A DNA stretch of 11,107 bases from contig CATZDQ010000040.1 in assembly GCA_958417695.1 (NCBI GenBank), positions 1 through 11,107 of the forward strand, given 5' to 3'. How positions within the stretch are numbered: position 1 is the first letter of the stretch; every line of letters starts with the position of its first letter. The notes under the pieces were generated by a model, which did no database searches, was not told the DNA's origin, and saw only the letters and a program-made list of their open reading frames with translations. Position numbers and translations under genes: made by a program. Below are positions 6,267 to 11,107 of this stretch, one piece after another. The DNA is from an uncultured Clostridiaceae bacterium. Lineage in GTDB: Bacteria > Bacillota > Clostridia > TANB77 > CAG-508.

Positions 6267-6299
6267 ACCTAGTCGTTCCTGATTCTTTCTGATTTTTAT

Positions 6300-9158
6300 T
6301 TATAAACTTTTATATTTGTTATAGAAATAAACACAGACAAAACCTAAACACAAAATAGCAATGACAATATATACAGAATCACCTGTTTGTGGTAAAGTTC
6401 CACTGGCCGTATTTTCTGTGTTTTGTATGTTCGACGTAGTCTCATGATTAGTTATTTGATTAGTATCTACGACAATATTTGTAATTGTATTCGTATTAGG
6501 CTTTTCCGCTTCTATTGCAATGGTAAAAGTAACGATGGTTTGATTACCAGCTCTATCAATTGCTGTTAAGACATATTTTCCATTCGTTGTTATCGTATCT
6601 CCATTTTGATAATCTTTTACCACATTTCCATCTTTTGTTAAAGTCACTTGTAATAGATTATCATCTTGAACAGTTGGTGTTACTGCCTGATAATATACTT
6701 TCTTATCCTCTACTCCTAAAATAGTTGGTGGTATCTCATCTGGTACTGGCTCTGGATTTGGTTTCTCATCTTGAATATCTGTAATTTCTACTGGTTTAAT
6801 GGTTGCATTTCCAGCCATATCTTCTACGTAAATGGTATACCATCCATTTTGTAAAATACCAAAGGTTGTTGTCGCTGTATTTCCTGTTTTGGTTAATTCT
6901 AATACTTCTCCTGCTTCTTTAAAGTATGAAAGTGTTTGTTTTCCAACAGCAACTTTTGCTTTAGCAATAACCGATTGGGTGTCTGTTATATGTAATGTCA
7001 ATTCTACCTTTTTATTATCTTGTGCTACTTGTTTTGCAATTTCAATAATAGGAGGTGTGGTATCTTCTGGTGTAGGTTCTGGTTCCTCTTCTATGGTATT
7101 CACTTTAAAAGAATAAACCGTACCATTTCCAGCAAGGTCTTGTGCATATATGGTATAGGTTCCATTTTGTGTGATAGGCCAGTTTGCAATAATTAATTTT
7201 TGATTGGTTGTAGGTATTGGGATTTCTTGACCACTCTCTTGAAAATACGATATATCCTGCTGCCCATTAGCTACTTTTAAAGTTTTCACACAAGTGGTCG
7301 GTTCTTCTATATGAATTTTAACATTTACTTGTTTGTTTTCTGGCTTGGAAACCATAACTTGTATAGTAGGAGCAGTTTTATCTATTGTAAAGGAAACTGT
7401 AGTTTGGTTACCTGCTTCGTCTACTGCCAATAATTCATAAATACCATCTTCCGTAATAAGCATACCATTTGTATAGTTGGTTACAATTTCTTCATTTCTA
7501 GTTAAAACCACTTGTGTTAAATGTTCATCTTGACAAATAGGTGTTACACTCTTTGTATATACTTCTTGATTTTGAACACCTGTAATAGTAGGCGGTGTGG
7601 TATCTGGTGCTACGACTTCCTCTATATTAGTAATTTGGATATATTCTACCGTCTGACTGCCTTGGTTATCTATGGAGTATACCGTATAAGTACCTATTTG
7701 AGAAATAGAAAAATGGGTTTGTACAATTTTACCGATGGATTCGGTGCCAATTTGTGTGCCATTTGTTGCAAAATAAGCTATATCTTGCTTTCCTGGCGCC
7801 CATTTTACTTTTCTAATATAGGCATCCAATCCACGCACCAATACATCTATTTGTTTTGGATTTTGTACATTTTGGGTTAAAGAAATGCTAGGTGCTTGTG
7901 GTGGAACAGGGTCATCTATATTCGTTATGGTTTTGGTTGTCATATAACTATATCCATCTTCATCTTTTACATACACATTTAATACAGCATTTTGGGAAAG
8001 TAGATAATTAGCTTCTACTATTTTTCCAGGAGTAATCGGTAGTATTTCTCCATTTTCTTGGAAATACTCTATGCTAATTGTATCTCCTATGGCTACTTTC
8101 ATTTCTACTATATTAGCGATGGTATTGGTAGCTGTCATTGTCAATTTCCTTGGATTGTCCGCATCTTGTTTTACAGTAACGTTCATAACCTTTTCTTCTG
8201 AAACAAAACGCTTTTGTATCATCTTTTGATAACCTATTTCATCTGCTATATAAATGATATACGTACCATCAGTTGGTATCGTATAACTAGTATTTATGGT
8301 TTGACTAGGTGTTATTGGAATAGTAACACCCTTTGTTTGAAAATCATCAAAATCTTCTATTTCTTCTTTTTTAGCAATTTTAATAGTGGTAATAGAACAG
8401 ATGGCATCTACTGCTTGTATTTGTATCTTTCGATTGTCATCCATATCTGATATTTGAGCGGTAATTGGCGTTTTTTGTTCCGAAACATAAACGGTAGTTG
8501 TTGTGCTATATCCTTCCCCATCTGCCACATAAATAGCATAAATACCTGGCTCTGTAATTCCTGTATAGAGCAAATCAATTTGTTTGCTACTAGCAAAAGG
8601 AATTACTGTTCCTTGCGTTTTAAAATCAATTGTTTCTTGATAAGTCTCTTTCTTAGCTATTTTTAAAGTGGTTAAATTTTGTGTGCTTTTACTGGTTGCT
8701 TGTATATGTAAATGAAGCGGATTTTCTTGATTTTGACTTACTGTTAAGCTAGGTAGTAATGCAGGGTCTCTTAAAGTAATTCTACTTAAAAAGCGATTAC
8801 CATATGTGTTTTTAGCATAAACTGTATAGGCGCCATAACCGTCTATAGGAAAGCTTTCTTCTATATACATACTAGGGGTGATAGAAAATGTATGAATATC
8901 CTCATGTGATTCCTCAAAATAAGAAATTTGGTCTAAACTAATAAATTTATGAACATATTTTAAATCTGTAATTTTATACTGCGTATCTTTTGCGATGATT
9001 CGAATAAAATTAGGGTCTTTTTCATCTCTACTTAAAGTAACATCCAAACTAATAGTATCCTCTTCTTTGGCTAAACTAAGCGTTGGAAAATAGAAACTTT
9101 GCATAAGCAAGATGACTATTAGCAGTAAGATTATATTATATTTTTTTAAGGTATTCAT
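6300..9158 (-). CDS. LPQTG-anchored modular repeat surface protein
   Basis: This 952-residue protein has a Lys-containing start, a hydrophobic signal segment (about 9-27) and likely cleavage near LSLA (27-30). Seven related units of about 90 residues follow: roughly 38-130, 138-228, 231-321, 325-414, 422-513, 597-690 and 702-795. Each has a K(V/I)A-G/K block, a YF or DF with a following G, and an ending like GTYTIYVxDxxGY. Two copies of another beta-rich domain (519-592 and 808-882) share NGxYxLxAxDxAGNQT. After a Thr/Asn-rich spacer come LPQTG (922-926), a hydrophobic stretch and the tail YNKYKSL, the substrate signal for class A-type sortase. The protein should be covalently bound to peptidoglycan. 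An adhesive or scaffold role is a guess, since no enzyme motif is seen. It has its own promoter and terminator. The ATG has an AAGGA site. Confidence 0.92.
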   Translation of the reverse strand: MNTLKKYNIILLLIVILLMQSFYFPTLSLAKEEDTISLDVTLSRDEKDPNFIRIIAKDTQYKITDLKYVHKFISLDQISYFEESHEDIHTFSITPSMYIEESFPIDGYGAYTVYAKNTYGNRFLSRITLRDPALLPSLTVSQNQENPLHLHIQATSKSTQNLTTLKIAKKETYQETIDFKTQGTVIPFASSKQIDLLYTGITEPGIYAIYVADGEGYSTTTTVYVSEQKTPITAQISDMDDNRKIQIQAVDAICSITTIKIAKKEEIEDFDDFQTKGVTIPITPSQTINTSYTIPTDGTYIIYIADEIGYQKMIQKRFVSEEKVMNVTVKQDADNPRKLTMTATNTIANIVEMKVAIGDTISIEYFQENGEILPITPGKIVEANYLLSQNAVLNVYVKDEDGYSYMTTKTITNIDDPVPPQAPSISLTQNVQNPKQIDVLVRGLDAYIRKVKWAPGKQDIAYFATNGTQIGTESIGKIVQTHFSISQIGTYTVYSIDNQGSQTVEYIQITNIEEVVAPDTTPPTITGVQNQEVYTKSVTPICQDEHLTQVVLTRNEEIVTNYTNGMLITEDGIYELLAVDEAGNQTTVSFTIDKTAPTIQVMVSKPENKQVNVKIHIEEPTTCVKTLKVANGQQDISYFQESGQEIPIPTTNQKLIIANWPITQNGTYTIYAQDLAGNGTVYSFKVNTIEEEPEPTPEDTTPPIIEIAKQVAQDNKKVELTLHITDTQSVIAKAKVAVGKQTLSYFKEAGEVLELTKTGNTATTTFGILQNGWYTIYVEDMAGNATIKPVEITDIQDEKPNPEPVPDEIPPTILGVEDKKVYYQAVTPTVQDDNLLQVTLTKDGNVVKDYQNGDTITTNGKYVLTAIDRAGNQTIVTFTIAIEAEKPNTNTITNIVVDTNQITNHETTSNIQNTENTASGTLPQTGDSVYIVIAILCLGFVCVYFYNKYKSL
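6381..6395 (-). other. Sortase cleavage motif LPQTG
   Basis: The five codons encode Leu-Pro-Gln-Thr-Gly at residues 922-926. About 20 hydrophobic residues and a short Lys-containing tail follow, as in cell-wall-anchored proteins. No sortase gene is in the window, so the housekeeping sortase must be elsewhere. Confidence 0.93.
6513..6737 (-). repeat. Second copy of the AGNQT beta-domain in the surface protein
   Basis: Residues about 808-882 begin with PPTILGVEDKKVYYQAVTP and end with YVLTAIDRAGNQTIVTFTI. They closely match residues 519-592 of the same protein. Both contain VTPxxQDxxLxQVxLT and an NGxxIT turn, consistent with an Ig-like fold of the kind that follows adhesin stalk repeats. Confidence 0.8.
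6774..9047 (-). repeat. Array of seven ~90-residue units in the surface protein
   Basis: The span holds five consecutive units (about residues 38-513), then one AGNQT domain, then two more units (597-690, 702-795). Shared positions include an opening beta strand with an N/D-P or N-K turn, the K(V/I)A(x)GK segment, a YF pair, and the closing YxIYxxDxxG strand. Linkers after the later units are rich in Pro, Glu and Asp (EEPEPTPEDTTPP and DEKPNPEPVPDEIPP). The units are diverged at the protein level, so this is an old expansion rather than a recent tandem duplication. Confidence 0.8.
7383..7604 (-). repeat. First copy of the AGNQT beta-domain in the surface protein
   Basis: Residues about 519-592 begin with DTTPPTITGVQNQEVYTKSV and end in an LLAVDEAGNQTTVSFTIDK stretch. 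The copy pairs with the domain at 6513-6737 and interrupts the run of ~90-residue units. Confidence 0.8.
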
Positions 9159-9192
9159 CGTTCCACGTCCTTTCTATTTCATTATCGGATGC

Positions 9193-9221
9193 ATTATATC
9201 ATTTTTTAATAGAAAACACAA
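9193..9221 (-). promoter_or_regulatory. Sigma-A promoter of the surface-protein gene
   Basis: On the minus strand TTGTGT (9216-9221) and TATAAT (9193-9198) are exactly 17 bases apart. Transcription would start near 9186, about 28 bases before the ATG at 9158. The -35 begins just after the terminator of the upstream HAD gene, so the two transcription units are directly adjacent. Confidence 0.75.
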
Positions 9222-9250
9222 GAATAAAACAGGTAGTGTCAGCTACCTGC
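9222..9250 (-). terminator. Terminator of the HAD phosphatase gene
   Basis: On the minus strand GCAGGTAG (9243-9250) pairs with CTACCTGT (9229-9236) around a 6-base loop. TTTTATTCTTG follows. It lies about 17 bases after the stop at 9267. The T-rich stretch on the other side means it could also act on plus-strand transcription. Confidence 0.75.
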
Positions 9251-9266
9251 TTTATTCAAAATCTTA

Positions 9267-9749
9267 TTATTCATAAATTTTTTTAATCTTTTGATAAAAT
9301 GTCCATATATCTTCTACAGATTTGGCATTTTCATATTTTTGGCTTATCTTCAAATCAGATAAAAATAATGGATGGCATCCCTTCTTTTCACAGTCCTCTA
9401 AATTTTCCTCTTTGTCGTCTACTATCATCGATGGATAATATTGGAGGATATATTCAGATTTACTGTGACCATATGGGACAAAGATGATATCACTCCAGGC
9501 ATCCGTAGGGATATCTTTCATAATGTAATTTATCTTTTCTTTAGTTGTTCCAAGTTTCTGAATTATTTTTGTTAACAATATTACACTAGATTCTCTATTT
9601 ATCCGTTGCAATATTTCACAAATCCCCTCTCTTGTAGGTATGTTTTCAAAATAGCCTGGTAACCACATGTTTTTTCTGGCGTCTTTATCCTTCTCAAACA
9701 AATTCACAACGCCATCCATATCAAAGTAACAAATAAAGTTGCTTTTCAT
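9267..9749 (-). CDS. HAD-superfamily phosphatase, 5'(3')-deoxyribonucleotidase-like
   Basis: This 160-residue cytoplasmic protein has the HAD motifs in order: FDMDGVV (9-15, nucleophile Asp10 and acid/base Asp12), VILLT (56-60, Thr60), GHSKSEY (94-100, Lys97) and MIVDDKEENLEDC (108-120, metal-binding Asp111/112). WLPGYFENIPTREG (29-42) resembles the small cap of the NT5C deoxyribonucleotidase family. Such enzymes dephosphorylate deoxynucleoside monophosphates and limit nucleotide pools. Substrate is inferred from family resemblance only. The ATG at 9749 follows GAAAGGAG with about 7-base spacing. It is a single-gene unit with its own candidate promoter, an inverted repeat in the leader, and a terminator. 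Confidence 0.85.
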   Translation of the reverse strand: MKSNFICYFDMDGVVNLFEKDKDARKNMWLPGYFENIPTREGICEILQRINRESSVILLTKIIQKLGTTKEKINYIMKDIPTDAWSDIIFVPYGHSKSEYILQYYPSMIVDDKEENLEDCEKKGCHPLFLSDLKISQKYENAKSVEDIWTFYQKIKKIYE

Positions 9750-9771
9750 CTCCTACTCCTTTCAATAGAGA

Positions 9772-9795
9772 AGGTTTAATCTGACACTTAAACCT
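9772..9795 (-). promoter_or_regulatory. Inverted repeat in the HAD gene leader
   Basis: A perfect 8-base inverted repeat (AGGTTTAA and TTAAACCT, 8-base spacer) lies between the candidate promoter at 9824-9852 and the ribosome binding site. No T-run follows on the minus strand, so it is not an ordinary terminator. It could be a repressor operator or a leader hairpin. Confidence 0.45.
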
Positions 9796-9823
9796 AGGAA
9801 ATAGTAATTAGTTACATAATGTA

Positions 9824-9852
9824 AGTATATTATAAAACAGACTTTAATTCAA
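9824..9852 (-). promoter_or_regulatory. Candidate sigma-A promoter of the HAD phosphatase gene
   Basis: On the minus strand TTGAAT (9847-9852) and TATACT (9824-9829) are 17 bases apart. The -35 matches at four of six positions and the -10 at five of six. A perfect TATAAT also lies at 9829-9834 but has no -35 at proper spacing. The leader to the ATG would be about 65-70 bases. Confidence 0.5.
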
Positions 9853-9875
9853 CCTATTCAAGTAAAAAATAAATT

Positions 9876-10523
9876 TCATTCTTTTATCTGAATGCCTAGC
9901 AATTTAGAAAGTTCTAAAGCCTGCATTGTACTAACAATTGCACCTTTTATGTCTTCTATTCCTACTACCATACCACTTATTTGCGAATCGGAAAGGTTAA
10001 TGCCTTGTAAACTAGTTTTAAAGAAACTAGCCGATAATAAACTACAATTTTCAAAAGAAAACTTTCTACTTTCTAAAGATTCAAAATTACTAGTTTCTAG
10101 CATCGTATCTAAAAACTTGATTTCTTTTAAAGCACTACTTGCCCAATTACTATAGCGTAAATTACAAGCTTGTACATAAACTTGATAAGCATAGGCTTGC
10201 ATAAAATTACAGCCTACCAGCTTACAGTTTAAAAAGGTAACACGGACAAAAGAACAACCACTAAAGTTCGTATTTGAAAAATCACAATCTTCAAAAATCA
10301 CATCACTAAAAATTGTATGGTCAAAAAAACTATTTAGACATTTACAATGCACAAATATAGATTTCTGAATTTCAATTTTCTCTACTTCTAAACGGTCCAT
10401 AGCTTCTACAAATTTTATATTCTGGATATCCTCTTCTTCTGCTACCGCTTCATCTATATATTGCTTTACCTCTAAAACTTCTTGTAAATGCTCTATATCT
10501 AGCATTGGTTTCATAATAGCCAT
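9876..10523 (-). CDS. Qnr-like pentapeptide-repeat protein
   Basis: This 215-residue cytoplasmic protein has a charged, probably helical N-terminal segment (about 8-45) followed by pentapeptide repeats of the A(D/N)Lxx type (about 50-185). Runs such as IFEDCDFSNTNFSGCSFVRV and NLRYSNWASSAL are typical. These repeats form a right-handed quadrilateral beta-helix. The C-terminal tail (VVGIEDIKGAIV, then QALELSKLLGIQIK) resembles the ends of Qnr and chromosomal Qnr-like proteins, as does the length of about 215. Qnr proteins mimic DNA and protect gyrase and topoisomerase IV. Many chromosomal relatives have no proven role, so quinolone protection is inference. The ATG at 10523 follows an AGAGGT site. 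It is monocistronic by its promoter and lies divergent to the pseudouridine synthase gene. Confidence 0.88.
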   Translation of the reverse strand: MAIMKPMLDIEHLQEVLEVKQYIDEAVAEEEDIQNIKFVEAMDRLEVEKIEIQKSIFVHCKCLNSFFDHTIFSDVIFEDCDFSNTNFSGCSFVRVTFLNCKLVGCNFMQAYAYQVYVQACNLRYSNWASSALKEIKFLDTMLETSNFESLESRKFSFENCSLLSASFFKTSLQGINLSDSQISGMVVGIEDIKGAIVSTMQALELSKLLGIQIKE

Positions 10524-10564
10524 TTTGTTACTACCTCTTTTCTATTTTTCCATTTTACTTATTC

Positions 10565-10593
10565 ATTATAGGAGAAAAAATACTTTTATACAA
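10565..10593 (-). promoter_or_regulatory. Sigma-A promoter of the pentapeptide-repeat gene
   Basis: On the minus strand TTGTAT (10588-10593) and TATAAT (10565-10570) are exactly 17 bases apart. Transcription would start near 10558, about 35 bases before the ATG. It sits in the 127-base divergent region shared with the plus-strand pseudouridine synthase, whose own promoter (possible -10 TATGAT at 10602-10607) is less clear and would overlap it. Confidence 0.7.
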
Positions 10594-10650
10594 GAACTTT
10601 TTATGATAAAATAGAAAAGAAAAATAGAATAGTTTGGGGAAAATAGAAAT

Positions 10651-11107
10651 ATGAAACTTACATACTATGTTCGAGAAAAAGATAACTATCTTACAGTTAA
10701 AGAAATACTCTTATCACAATTTCAAATATCTAAGAGATTATTAACTAAATTAAAACAAGAAAAGGCTATCTTTTTAAATAATCAAATTTGTCCAGTCTTT
10801 ATGCAGGTACATCCTGGCGATAAAATTGAAGTTTCTTTTGACCAAAAAGAAGACAATCACAATATCATTCCTACTAATATGCCACTTTCTATTCTTTATG
10901 AAGATGAGGCCTATTTAGTAGTCAATAAACCTGCTGGAATACCTGTTCATCCTTCTTGTTATCATTTTGAAGATAGTCTATCTAATGGTGTACGCTATTA
11001 TTTTGATAGTATCTGTCTATATAAAAAAATAAGACCTGTTAATCGAATAGACCGTGATACAACAGGAATAGTTATCTTCGCCAAAAATGAATATGTACAA
11101 GAATCAC
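10651..11107 (+). CDS. RluA-family pseudouridine synthase, N-terminal 152 residues (cut by window edge)
   Basis: The ATG at 10651 follows a TGGGGA site about 10 bases upstream, and the frame is open to the window end. Residues about 13-62 look like an S4 RNA-binding domain (ISKRLLTKLKQEKAIFLNN, then VHPGDKIEV). The catalytic domain begins near 79 with the conserved VVNKPAGIPVHPS (90-102). NRIDRDTTGIVIFAKN (131-146) matches the HRLDxxTSG active-site motif with Asp134 as the catalytic residue. Asn replaces the usual His, and Thr the usual Ser. Such enzymes convert uridine to pseudouridine in rRNA or tRNA. Which site it modifies cannot be told, since many low-GC bacteria have several RluA/RluD-type paralogues. 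The rest lies beyond 11107. Confidence 0.93.
   Translation, partial: MKLTYYVREKDNYLTVKEILLSQFQISKRLLTKLKQEKAIFLNNQICPVFMQVHPGDKIEVSFDQKEDNHNIIPTNMPLSILYEDEAYLVVNKPAGIPVHPSCYHFEDSLSNGVRYYFDSICLYKKIRPVNRIDRDTTGIVIFAKNEYVQES

Noticed and set aside
6258..6272. GGTGGTACC on the plus strand resembles a T-box (AGGGTGGNACCGCG).
   Set aside because: The match is partial, no plus-strand gene follows and no specifier leader is visible. The bases are explained by the minus-strand terminator arm.
6832..8666. Several plus-strand open frames (6832-7116, 7521-7880, 8214-8450, 8454-8666) opposite the surface-protein gene.
   Set aside because: They are antisense shadows of an AT-rich repetitive gene, low in charged residues, and show no family motifs or ribosome binding sites.
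9868..9892. Possible terminator after the pentapeptide gene (CATTC and GAATG, then ATTTATTTTTT on the minus strand).
   Set aside because: The stem is only five A/T-rich pairs and begins inside the coding region, so it is too weak to call, although the T-rich stretch is suggestive.
1..11107. Mobile element, phage, CRISPR array or tRNA genes.
   Set aside because: No transposase or integrase frame, no short regular direct-repeat array and no cloverleaf-like segment was seen. The repeats present are protein-domain repeats and the ackA paralogy.

Overview
The window is AT-rich DNA from a low-GC, endospore-forming Gram-positive bacterium. A fermentative Clostridia member is the best guess. The evidence is a CwlJ-type germination hydrolase next to a GerQ-like coat protein, a pta-ackA acetate pathway, an LPQTG sortase-anchored surface protein, strong AGGAGG-like ribosome binding sites and U-tailed intrinsic terminators. 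The sequence alone does not support a genus. Every gene lies on the minus strand except the one at the right edge.

Layout, read in the direction of minus-strand transcription (high to low coordinates). (a) 9876-10523 is a Qnr-like pentapeptide-repeat protein with its own sigma-A promoter. It diverges from an rluA-type pseudouridine synthase that starts at 10651 on the plus strand and runs off the window. (b) 9267-9749 is a small HAD-fold phosphatase of the 5'(3')-deoxyribonucleotidase type, with its own promoter, an inverted repeat in the leader and a terminator. (c) 6300-9158 is a 952-residue modular surface protein: signal peptide, seven units of about 90 residues, two copies of a second beta-rich domain, and an LPQTG anchor. 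(d) 5465-6228 is the cwlJ-gerQ sporulation pair. The terminator of the surface-protein gene contains the cwlJ ribosome binding site, and a strong terminator closes the pair. (e) 2877-5367 is a probable three-gene operon: metallophosphoesterase, metallo-beta-lactamase-fold hydrolase and a membrane-anchored protein with an Ig-like C-terminal domain. It ends in a terminator. (f) 1-2745 is pta followed by two tandem ackA genes, the second cut by the left edge.

Pta and AckA form the acetyl-CoA to acetyl-phosphate to acetate route that yields ATP. The second AckA copy differs in a conserved acetate-site motif. CwlJ and GerQ act together in the spore coat and cortex during germination. The MBL and phosphoesterase pair looks like a nucleic-acid or nucleotide hydrolase module of unknown target. 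No transposase, phage gene, CRISPR array, tRNA or rRNA was seen. No intergenic gap exceeds 300 bases.
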